61,021 nt of DNA. Source: Paenibacillus phocaeensis (GTDB lineage Bacteria; Bacillota; Bacilli; Paenibacillales; Paenibacillaceae). The notes under the pieces are model-generated. The model made no database searches. It was given only the letters and a program-made list of their open reading frames with translations, and was not told where the DNA came from. Numbering within the stretch: the first letter of the stretch is position 1; every line of letters starts with the position of its first letter. Positions 52,297-58,934 of this stretch are shown piece by piece. The position numbers and the translations under genes were made by a program. The stretch is taken from NCBI RefSeq assembly GCF_900021165.1, contig NZ_FCOQ01000038.1, forward strand, positions 1,653-62,673, read 5' to 3'.

Positions 52297-53478
52297 CTAT
52301 ACCAGCTCCACGATCGTGGACACGCCCATACCGCCGCCGATACACAGCGTAGCCAGGCCGCGTCCGGCCCCGCGCCGCTTCATCTCGTGCAGCAGCGTTA
52401 CGAGCACCCGCGCGCCGCTGGCTCCAATCGGATGACCCAATGCCACGGCACCGCCGTTGACGTTCAAGCGGTCCTCCGGAAAGCCCAGCTCGCGAGCCAC
52501 CGCCAACGCCTGCGCCGCAAACGCCTCATTGGCTTCGATCAGATCAAGGTCGGCTACAGTCAAGCCTGCTTTGGCCAGCGCCTTGCGGGTCGCCGGGATC
52601 GGCCCGGTGCCCATGATCGCCGGATCGACGCCGGCGCTCGCGTTGGCGCGGATCACGGCCAGCGGTTTGATGCCGAGCGCCTCGGCCTTGCTTCGGCTCA
52701 TCAGCACCAGCGCGGCCGCGCCGTCGTTGATGCCCGACGCGTTGCCCGCCGTTACGCTGCCCGCCTCGGTAAAGGCCGGTTTCAGCTTTGCCAGTTTCTC
52801 TACTGTAACCCCTTCCCGCGGGCTCTCATCTGTGGCAAAAATCACAGGCTCGCCCCGGCGCTGCGGCACGGATACGGGCACGATCTCCTCGGCGAACACC
52901 CCTTTGCGGATGGCCTCGACCGCTTTTTGCTGGCTGCGGGCGGCGTACGCATCCTGCTCCGCGCGGCTGATGCCGTACTTCGCGGCGATGTTTTCCGCCG
53001 TGATCCCCATGTGATAACCGCCCATGGAGCAGGTCAATCCGTCGCTCACCATGCTGTCCACCACCGTCCGGTCGCCCATCCGGTACCCTTGGCGCGCTCC
53101 GGGCAGCACATAAGGCGCGGTGCTCATCGATTCCATGCCGCCGGCCACTACGATCTCCGCCTCCCCGCTATAGATGGCCTGGGAAGCTAGGTGAACCGCT
53201 TTCAACCCGGACCCGCACAACAAGTTCAACGAAGTCGCCGGCACTTCCTGCGGCAATCCCGCCAGCATAGCGGCGCGCCGCGCCGGATTCTGCTTCTCGC
53301 CAGCCTGAAGCACGTTCCCCATAAACACTTCATCCACCATGTCCGCGGAAATCCGCGCCCGGCTTACCGCTTCCCTGATTACGGCAGCGCCAAGCTCCGC
53401 GGCGTGAACCTCCCCCAGCGCCCCCATAAAAGCTCCAATTGCCGTACGAACGGCGCTGACAATAACTACCTCGTGCAA
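52297..53478 (-). CDS. Acetyl-CoA C-acetyltransferase (thiolase)
   Basis: A 393-residue biosynthetic/degradative thiolase that cleaves acetoacetyl-CoA to two acetyl-CoA (or condenses them). The nucleophilic Cys88 is in NLLCGSGLKAV; the later site residues are in GGAVALGHPIGASGARV (His) and LCIGGGMGVS (Cys). Length is normal. It is third in the operon, after the CoA-transferase genes, which would supply acetoacetyl-CoA. Confidence 0.95.
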   Translation of the reverse strand: MHEVVIVSAVRTAIGAFMGALGEVHAAELGAAVIREAVSRARISADMVDEVFMGNVLQAGEKQNPARRAAMLAGLPQEVPATSLNLLCGSGLKAVHLASQAIYSGEAEIVVAGGMESMSTAPYVLPGARQGYRMGDRTVVDSMVSDGLTCSMGGYHMGITAENIAAKYGISRAEQDAYAARSQQKAVEAIRKGVFAEEIVPVSVPQRRGEPVIFATDESPREGVTVEKLAKLKPAFTEAGSVTAGNASGINDGAAALVLMSRSKAEALGIKPLAVIRANASAGVDPAIMGTGPIPATRKALAKAGLTVADLDLIEANEAFAAQALAVARELGFPEDRLNVNGGAVALGHPIGASGARVLVTLLHEMKRRGAGRGLATLCIGGGMGVSTIVELV

Positions 53479-53549
53479 ATCGCTTCCTTCCTTTCGTTCA
53501 AGAGATTGTTCTTCCCGCTGGTGAAAACCTGACCCATCGGATTCGTTGC

Positions 53550-54209
53550 TTAAAGCTGCGGCAAATTAACGGCAAAAGAAGCCGTAGTTTTTGCCTTTAC
53601 CGTGTCCAGGTCAACCCCGTCCGCCAGTTCGATCAGCTCCAGCCCCCGCTCCGCAAAGCGGAACACGGCCAGCTCCGTGACGATCATGGACACCACGCCG
53701 ACAGCTGTCAGCGGCAGTGTGCAGCGCTTGACGATTTTCGCCGCGCCGTCCTTGGCGCAATGCTCCATGGCGATGATGACTTTTTTGGCACCGGTGACCA
53801 AATCCATCGCCCCGCCCATGCCCGGCACCATTTTTCCGGGAACCATCCAGTTGGCCAGATTGCCCTGCTCATCCACCTCAAGTCCGCCCAACACGGAGAC
53901 GTCCACATGACCGCCGCGAATCAGCGCAAACGACACGGAGCTGTCAAAATAGCTGCCCCCGGGGCGAAGGCCGGTCGGCTGGCCGCCTGCGTTCACCAGA
54001 TCCTTGTCCGTCTGTTCGTTCACATCCGTCAGGCCGATAAACCCGTTTTCGGATTGAATTTGGATATCGATCCGCGGGTCCAAAAAGGCGGGGATCAACG
54101 TAGGCAGCCCGATGCCGAGATTCACCACATCCCCGTCACGGATTTCCAGCGCCACCCGTTTGGCGATTTTCTGTTTGGCCGTCAGCGCCGCTGTTTCGCT
54201 TCCCTTCAT
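53550..54209 (-). CDS. scoB: 3-oxoacid CoA-transferase, subunit B
   Basis: A 219-residue subunit with the start pattern RVALEIRDGDVVNLGIGLPTL and the catalytic glutamate in QSENGFIG. It transfers CoA from succinyl-CoA or acetyl-CoA to an oxoacid such as acetoacetate. Its ATG overlaps the subunit A stop (ATGA). Naming follows the Bacillus ScoA/ScoB pair; the AtoDA pair is equally similar by eye. Confidence 0.9.
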   Translation of the reverse strand: MKGSETAALTAKQKIAKRVALEIRDGDVVNLGIGLPTLIPAFLDPRIDIQIQSENGFIGLTDVNEQTDKDLVNAGGQPTGLRPGGSYFDSSVSFALIRGGHVDVSVLGGLEVDEQGNLANWMVPGKMVPGMGGAMDLVTGAKKVIIAMEHCAKDGAAKIVKRCTLPLTAVGVVSMIVTELAVFRFAERGLELIELADGVDLDTVKAKTTASFAVNLPQL

Positions 54210-54871
54210 TCCCGCTCACCTCCGCATGGCACGATTCTGTCCACCAAAATCCCCGGAGTAACAATGCTGTCCGGGTCCAGCTCGCCGGTCTCCACAATCT
54301 GCTCGACTTCCGCAATCACCAGATCCGCGGCCAAGGCCATGATCGGGTTGAAATTGCGCGCCGACTTGCGGAACACCAGATTGCCCGCCCGGTCCGCCTT
54401 GTAAGCTTTCAGCAAGGCCACGTCGGCGCGCAACGGGATTTCCAGTAAATATTCCCGGCCGTCCACGGTCACCTTCGGCTTGCCCTCTTCCACCAGGGTG
54501 CCGAGTCCTGTTCGGGTCAACACGCCGCCCAAGCCTGCGCCGCCCGCGCGGATCCGTTCGGCCAACGTGCCTTGCGGGGTCAGTTCCACTTCCAGTTCGC
54601 CGGCGATCATTTGCCGGCCCGTCTCCGGATTGGTGCCGATATGGGAGGCCACCAGTTTCTTCACCCGACGCTGGACGATCAGCGGTCCGCAGCCTTTATC
54701 GACCGTTCCCGTATCGCTGGAGATCAGCGTCAATTGATCCAGCCCGTTGTCCAGGATCGCCCGCACCAACCCCTCGGGGGCGCCGACACCCATGAATCCG
54801 CCCATCATGACCGTCATTCCGCTCTTAAGGAATGAAAGCGCCTCGCCAAGCTGAATTACTTTGTCTTTCAA
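54206..54871 (-). CDS. scoA: 3-oxoacid CoA-transferase, subunit A
   Basis: A 221-residue subunit: IQLGEALSFLKSGMTVMMGGFMGVGAPEGL at the start (the CoA-binding glycine-rich loop), and KADRAGNLVFRKSARNFNPIMA. It is the first gene of the operon. The start is set at TTG 54871, nine bases after GAGGTG, because it matches the usual family start; a longer frame to 54937 would begin inside the sigma-54 promoter. The operon then continues with scoB, thiolase, transporter and AtuA genes. Confidence 0.9.
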   Translation of the reverse strand: MKDKVIQLGEALSFLKSGMTVMMGGFMGVGAPEGLVRAILDNGLDQLTLISSDTGTVDKGCGPLIVQRRVKKLVASHIGTNPETGRQMIAGELEVELTPQGTLAERIRAGGAGLGGVLTRTGLGTLVEEGKPKVTVDGREYLLEIPLRADVALLKAYKADRAGNLVFRKSARNFNPIMALAADLVIAEVEQIVETGELDPDSIVTPGILVDRIVPCGGERE

Positions 54872-54920
54872 CTTTCCTTTCACCTCGTTGCAGCTAAAAT
54901 GTGTTCCCATTGAATGAACA

Positions 54921-54937
54921 AGCAAAAACCGTGCCAA
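54921..54937 (-). promoter_or_regulatory. Sigma-54 (-24/-12) promoter of the scoA operon
   Basis: TTGGCACGGTTTTTGCT on the minus strand matches the sigma-54 consensus TGGCAC-N5-TTGC exactly, with the GG and GC dinucleotides at the correct 10-base spacing. Transcription would begin about 12 bases on, near 54910, giving a 40-base leader before scoA. The sigma-54 gene and a sigma-54 activator gene flank the operon. Confidence 0.93.
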
Positions 54938-55026
54938 CCTCCGATGTCAGCGACGGAAAAGCCCGGTATACCAACAAAAAATAAAAATCCGGACACGTGT
55001 ACCCGGATCAAAAGAACAGGCGGGAT

Positions 55027-55042
55027 TTCTAAACATTTAGAA
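55027..55042. promoter_or_regulatory. Putative upstream activator site for the bEBP
   Basis: TTCTAAA-CA-TTTAGAA is a perfect 7-base inverted repeat about 90 bases upstream of the -24 element, the usual distance for a Fis-type activator. A half-site TATTTAGAAG lies further up at about 55112-55121. The rest of 54938-55307 is AT-rich and holds the sigma-54 gene leader; a sigL promoter near 55230-55255 is likely but not clear. Confidence 0.65.
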
Positions 55043-55307
55043 TGGCTCCCGCCCCATCGAGGATGATTGCGGGCTGCGCAAGCATTCCAACTTTTCATAA
55101 CGAAATCCCAGATATTTAGAAGAAAAGAAAGCAAACGAAGCGTTATCGCTCATTTTTGAATCCAATGTGAACTTTGGCCCGAAAAACTTGATCCCCCTGC
55201 CTAAAACAGTAAAGGCTGACTTCTTTTTGCGGCGAAGCGGTGTATCATATTAAAAAAACGCTCCCCGTTATGAATCACCACCGTTATTGGGAAAGGAGTT
55301 CTCCCGC

Positions 55308-56621
55308 GTGCACATCCAAATCCAGACCAAGCCAAACCCATCCGCGCAGTTGAACGTCAATTCGCAAATGCTCCAGACGTTTCGGCTGCTTGCGATGCCG
55401 GATGGCGAGTTGGAACGCCTTGTCAGCGAAAAGGCGCAGACCAATCCGTTTATCGAAATCCTGCCGCCGCGTCCAAACGGACGCGCGTCCGCCAGCCTGT
55501 TCGGCCAAACCGCCGCAGGTTTGTCCACTGATCTGCTGGGCTATAAGTTGAAAGCGCAAACAACGAGAGAAGAGGCGATCTGGGAGGAGTTAAAATTCGG
55601 GGTGGATGATCCTGCCGTGAATAAAGCTCTGCAATTCCTGATCGGAAATTTGGACGAAGCGGGGTACTTGTCCCCGGACATTGACCGCCATGCCGAGCGG
55701 GCCGGCATTTCCCGCTCCGCGTTCGCCAGGGCGCTTCGGCTGCTGCAGCGAGAAGGTGCACCCGGGCTCGGCGCCCGTTCATTGCGGGAGTGCCTGGAAC
55801 TGCAGTTGATTCGCGCTGGCCGGGAAAACTCCTTAGCCTATGTCATGGTACATAGCTATATGGATGAATTGGGGCGGGGAGATCTGCAAGCCATTGCCAA
55901 GGAAACCGGAGCTTATCTTGCGCAAGTAGCGGAAAGCCTGGCCTGCATCCGCAAGCTGCAGCCCCGGCCGGGATTCGCATACGGAGACGCCGAGCCCGCT
56001 CCGGCGGCAAAGGATATCGCCGCCAGCGTCACATCAGACGGCCGCCGGCTGATCATCGCCTTGCATTCGGTCAAGATCAGCTTGGATGAAATCAGCGGCG
56101 AGCTCGACAGCCTCAAAGAGGCGTGCTCCGGCGAGTTAAGGCAGCAAATTGACGAGGCGCGAGCGCTGGCCCAACAACTCGATTACCGCCGTGCGGTGTT
56201 GTTAAAAGTAGTAACCGCGATTGTACGGAAGCAGCGGGCTTTTTTTCACGGCGGCATCCATGAACTCAAACCGCTAAAGCTGGAACAAATCGCCCGCAGT
56301 ACGGGGATGCATCCGTCCACCGTCAGCCGCGCGCTCAAAGACAAATGGCTGGATACGCCCTGGGGCGTTTTCAGCTTCAAATCTTTTTTGGCGGGAGGAA
56401 TCGAAGCGAAGTCCGGAGACCTGCTTGCCGCCAGCGCGGTCAAGCAAATGATCCGCGAGTTGATCGCGGGCGAGGATACGACTAAACCCCTTTCGGATCA
56501 GCTCATCGCCGACCAGCTCCAGGAACGGGGGATCTCCATTTCCAGAAGAACGGTTGCCAAATACCGGACGCAAGCCAAAATCGCTCCGGCCTCGCAGCGT
56601 AAAATGAATCTTCATCTCTAA
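55308..56621 (+). CDS. sigL: RNA polymerase sigma-54 factor (SigL/RpoN)
   Basis: About 437 residues. The Gln/Leu-rich N-terminal activator-contact region (HIQIQTKPNPSAQLNVNSQMLQTF) is followed by the core-binding part (LGARSLRECLELQLI), the helix-turn-helix EQIARSTGMHPSTVSRALK and the diagnostic RpoN box SRRTVAKYRTQ near the C-terminus. The start is GTG 55308, nine bases after GGAAAGGAG; an earlier TTG (55287) precedes that site. It is divergent from the operon it probably serves. The protein is on the short side but has all regions. Confidence 0.95.
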   Translation: MHIQIQTKPNPSAQLNVNSQMLQTFRLLAMPDGELERLVSEKAQTNPFIEILPPRPNGRASASLFGQTAAGLSTDLLGYKLKAQTTREEAIWEELKFGVDDPAVNKALQFLIGNLDEAGYLSPDIDRHAERAGISRSAFARALRLLQREGAPGLGARSLRECLELQLIRAGRENSLAYVMVHSYMDELGRGDLQAIAKETGAYLAQVAESLACIRKLQPRPGFAYGDAEPAPAAKDIAASVTSDGRRLIIALHSVKISLDEISGELDSLKEACSGELRQQIDEARALAQQLDYRRAVLLKVVTAIVRKQRAFFHGGIHELKPLKLEQIARSTGMHPSTVSRALKDKWLDTPWGVFSFKSFLAGGIEAKSGDLLAASAVKQMIRELIAGEDTTKPLSDQLIADQLQERGISISRRTVAKYRTQAKIAPASQRKMNLHL

Positions 56622-56681
56622 AGTGAAAGCAGATTCCTCTTCTCTTCGCTCGGCATTTTTCTGCTTGCTGCTGATGCATTG

Positions 56682-56708
56682 AAAAAAGCCTGCAAAATGC
56701 AGGCTTTT
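56682..56708. terminator. Bidirectional terminator between sigL and the split-sigma genes
   Basis: AAAAAAGCCTGC and GCAGGCTTTT form a hairpin with an A-run before and a T-run after, so it works for both converging transcripts. Confidence 0.88.
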
Positions 56709-56725
56709 CCAGTTCTTAGCGTCCT

Positions 56726-56947
56726 TTAGTCCTTCCGCTCCTTGATCATCTCCAGAAACTCAAGAATGATATCGGAAACGGCATCCTCTTCGGACATATG
56801 AATATACTTGCTTATATGCACAATGTCGCCCTTAAACAGCTCGATTAGTTTTAACGTCGACTCCGGATCGTTTTCCCTGGCTTTCTGAAGCAAATTCAGG
56901 AACTCATCATCATCCGGGACAATTCTTTGATCATCTTTCGTTTCCAT
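56726..56947 (-). CDS. RsoA-like sigma region 2 co-factor
   Basis: A 73-residue acidic, helical protein. FLNLLQKARENDPESTLKLIELFKG followed by EEDAVSDIILEFLEMIKE resembles the N-terminal part of sigma-70 region 2 and the HTH_16 family. In Bacillus subtilis the small RsoA supplies region 2 to SigO, which lacks it. Here the gene overlaps the end of the SigO-like gene by 52 bases, with AAGGGGTG before its ATG, so the two should be made together. It is too short to contain the whole of region 2, so the match is by pattern and context. Confidence 0.75.
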   Translation of the reverse strand: METKDDQRIVPDDDEFLNLLQKARENDPESTLKLIELFKGDIVHISKYIHMSEEDAVSDIILEFLEMIKERKD

Positions 56948-57240
56948 TTGTTCACCCCTTGCTGACTCATATTCAACTCGCGGGCGACTTCCCTCTCGGT
57001 TTTGTCCTGCAGATAAATCTTGGAGATGATCGTTTTGCCCGTCGTGGAAGGAAGCGCATTGATCAGCTGTCTCACAACGATTTTGTTATCAGAAGATGAG
57101 GTGAAGCAGGTTACGGCCGGCTCGACTCCATTGAATGAACATTCCCGTTTTCTAACGACTCTCGCTCTGTATTGAACCCTCCATGCGATCCGATAAACTT
57201 CTTTCCGATATTGCTCGTACACGGTATGTTGTTCCTTCAA
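56896..57240 (-). CDS. SigO-like split sigma factor with region 4 only
   Basis: A 114-residue protein. The C-terminal half (LINALPSTTGKTIISKIYLQDK followed by REVARELNMSQQGVNKWKRKMI) is a region 4 helix-turn-helix that would read a -35 element; no region 2 is present. The N-terminal part is basic. In B. subtilis SigO (YvrI) is about 190 residues; this one is shorter. It starts with TTG after GGGGGAGG. It is co-transcribed with the RsoA-like gene and divergent from a YvrJ-like gene, as in B. subtilis. Both directions carry the same bipartite promoter element. Confidence 0.78.
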   Translation of the reverse strand: MKEQHTVYEQYRKEVYRIAWRVQYRARVVRKRECSFNGVEPAVTCFTSSSDNKIVVRQLINALPSTTGKTIISKIYLQDKTEREVARELNMSQQGVNKWKRKMIKELSRMMMSS

Positions 57241-57273
57241 AACTACCTCCCCCTTTCATTTTCATCTTCTATG

Positions 57274-57306
57274 TATAGGGAAATTTTCAGGGGGGTTTCA
57301 CAACCA
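57274..57306 (-). promoter_or_regulatory. Bipartite promoter element for the split-sigma operon
   Basis: On the minus strand TGGTTGT (57300-57306) is followed after 16 bases by TTTCCCTATA (57274-57283), some 35 bases before the SigO-like start. The same element, TGGTTGT-N16-TTTCCCCATA, faces the other way at 57350. It is unlike a sigma-A promoter, and its duplication in divergent directions suggests it is the target of the locus's own sigma factor. Confidence 0.7.
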
Positions 57307-57349
57307 TAATTATATAGGTGCATATTATTATAACATTTTTTCTATATTT

Positions 57350-57382
57350 TGGTTGTCGTTAGACGAACTTTTTTTCCCCATA
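57350..57382 (+). promoter_or_regulatory. Bipartite promoter element for the yvrJ-like gene
   Basis: TGGTTGT (57350-57356), 16 bases, then TTTCCCCATA (57373-57382). It matches the opposite-facing element at 57274-57306 in all 7 bases of the first block, in spacing, and in 9 of 10 bases of the second. It lies 40 bases before the YvrJ-like start codon. Confidence 0.7.
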
Positions 57383-57407
57383 TTGTGAAGGGCCCAAAAA
57401 AAAGTTC
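57365..57407 (+). other. Hairpin in the yvrJ leader
   Basis: GAACTTTTTTT and AAAAAAAGTTC can pair over 11 bases, with an inner CCC/GGG pairing, directly upstream of the GGAGG ribosome-binding site. The left arm overlaps the promoter element, so the RNA hairpin would form only if transcription started further upstream; as DNA it may be a palindromic binding site. Confidence 0.5.
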
Positions 57408-57422
57408 AAGGAGGTAACAATT

Positions 57423-57647
57423 ATGCAGGTCGCGGATATTGTGTCGTTGGTTGCCAATGTAGGTTTTCCGGTCACGCTGTGCTTCATCCTGATCAAATAT
57501 GTGCTGCAAACCGTCGGCGATAAACTGGGCAACATCGAGGTTACCCTGCAGGCCCTCTCCGAGGAGGTGCAGCGGCTGGATGCCATTCTGGACGAAGATC
57601 GGCAGCCCTCCGGATCCTCCGGCAGCAAGGAATCTAGGAAACTGTGA
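57423..57647 (+). CDS. YvrJ-family small membrane protein
   Basis: A 74-residue protein. One membrane segment (VSLVANVGFPVTLCFILIKYV) contains the GFP turn typical of YvrJ proteins, followed by an amphipathic coiled-coil (LGNIEVTLQALSEEVQRLDAIL) and a Ser-rich charged end. Family members are about 50 residues, so the tail is longer. GGAGG precedes the ATG. In B. subtilis yvrJ is part of the SigO regulon and adjacent to the sigO-rsoA genes; the same arrangement here supports the identification. Function is unknown. Confidence 0.8.
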   Translation: MQVADIVSLVANVGFPVTLCFILIKYVLQTVGDKLGNIEVTLQALSEEVQRLDAILDEDRQPSGSSGSKESRKL

Positions 57648-57743
57648 AAATCCCCGCACGGGAGGTTGTACCGCAGAAACGGGTGATAAACACCCCTATT
57701 TATATCTATGACGGGCCCGGCAAAGTTAGAACATTTAATGTCA

Positions 57744-57812
57744 GAAAAAAAAGCCCCATGATGCCCCGCTATCCCTTTCATTCAGGGGATCAGACGGGGC
57801 ATGAGGCTTTTT
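57744..57812. terminator. Bidirectional terminator after yvrJ and the GH18 gene
   Basis: A long hairpin: AAAAAAGCC...CATGATGCCCCG pairs with CGGGGCATGAGGCTTTTT, with a further ATCCC/GGGGAT stem at the tip. A-run and T-run on either side suit both strands of these convergent genes. Confidence 0.88.
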
Positions 57813-57840
57813 GGGTGCCTTGCGGCGGGATGGGTTTCGG

Positions 57841-58878
57841 CTATGGCTGAGCGAGCCCTTGGTGCATGGCGTTCAGCAGCCGATGCGTCCGGTCGCAGCC
57901 ATACTCCCAGAACATCATCCCGGCCAGCTTTTGCGCCTTGATGTATTCGCATTTGCTCCGGATGGACATTTCGTCATCGTAAGAGATAAACGTTTGGCCG
58001 TCGAACAGGTACGGGGCTTGGGCTTCGTCATCCCAGTAACGGACAAACCCGTTGCGGTCGATATAGTCTGCGGCCAGCGCCGTAAAGTCCGGGCCGTACC
58101 CTCCCGGGCCGGGGGACATTTGATACAGCCCGCGGTTAAGATTCGGCACGTCTTTCCACATGCGGGAATAGAACGCCGCGCCGATAACTATTTTCTCCTT
58201 GGGCACTCCGGCCCGAACAAACAAGCCAACCGAAGCGTCAACGCTGATGCGGAACAAATCGCCTGTGCCGGTGTACAGATTAGTATGGTGCCCCGTCAGC
58301 GTTTGGAAGCCTCCGCGCATGTCGTACGTCATCAACTGGACGAAATCGAGGTAACGCTGGACCTCGGCCATTTCCGTTCCGTCGATGTAATATTGATCTG
58401 CCCCGGCGGCAATCGTCAGCCCATAATGGCGGCCGTCCCGTTCGCCTTGCCGGTCCAGCGCTTCCCGCATCGTTCGCAGCAGAAGCGTGAAATTCACTTT
58501 ATCGTCCGGGCTGGCAGCAATCCCCGCCTCGGCGTAGCAGGGATACTCCCAGTCCAGGTCGATTCCGTCAAGCGCATGCGCTGTGACGGCCCGGACAACG
58601 GACTCGGCCATCGCTTGTCGGCCGGCTTCCGTCGAAGCGGCCTCCGAGAAGCCGCCGGCACTCCAGCCGCCTACGGACAGCAAAACCGTCAGTTCAGGAT
58701 GCTCCCGTTTCAATTCAGGCAGCAGCCCCAAATTTTGCAGATGCGCCGTTTCAATTCGATCGTTTCTCACCTGTCCGAAGGCGATATTCATATGGGTCAG
58801 CTTCACCAACTCTTCCTTCGTTAACTCGGGGAGATGGCGATCGCTGACATAACCCGCCACCACATAACTTCGGTTCAT
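57841..58878 (-). CDS. Intracellular GH18 chitinase-like glycosidase
   Basis: A 345-residue single-domain GH18 protein. The barrel starts with VVAGYVSDRHLPELT, has VLLSVGGWSAGGFSEAAST, the full catalytic motif DGIDLDWEYP, VQLMTYDMRGGF, and MMFWEYGCD near the end. It would hydrolyse beta-1,4-linked GlcNAc chains. There is no signal peptide or LysM, so it may act on imported chito-oligomers or on cell-wall fragments, or be released otherwise. ATG 58878 follows AAGGAGGAGGAG; a longer frame to 58920 is unsupported. Confidence 0.92.
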   Translation of the reverse strand: MNRSYVVAGYVSDRHLPELTKEELVKLTHMNIAFGQVRNDRIETAHLQNLGLLPELKREHPELTVLLSVGGWSAGGFSEAASTEAGRQAMAESVVRAVTAHALDGIDLDWEYPCYAEAGIAASPDDKVNFTLLLRTMREALDRQGERDGRHYGLTIAAGADQYYIDGTEMAEVQRYLDFVQLMTYDMRGGFQTLTGHHTNLYTGTGDLFRISVDASVGLFVRAGVPKEKIVIGAAFYSRMWKDVPNLNRGLYQMSPGPGGYGPDFTALAADYIDRNGFVRYWDDEAQAPYLFDGQTFISYDDEMSIRSKCEYIKAQKLAGMMFWEYGCDRTHRLLNAMHQGLAQP

Positions 58879-58934
58879 TTGGCGCTCCTCCTCCTTCTTC
58901 TGCCGCGGCGTCCGGCGCAAACCCGCCTCTCGCC

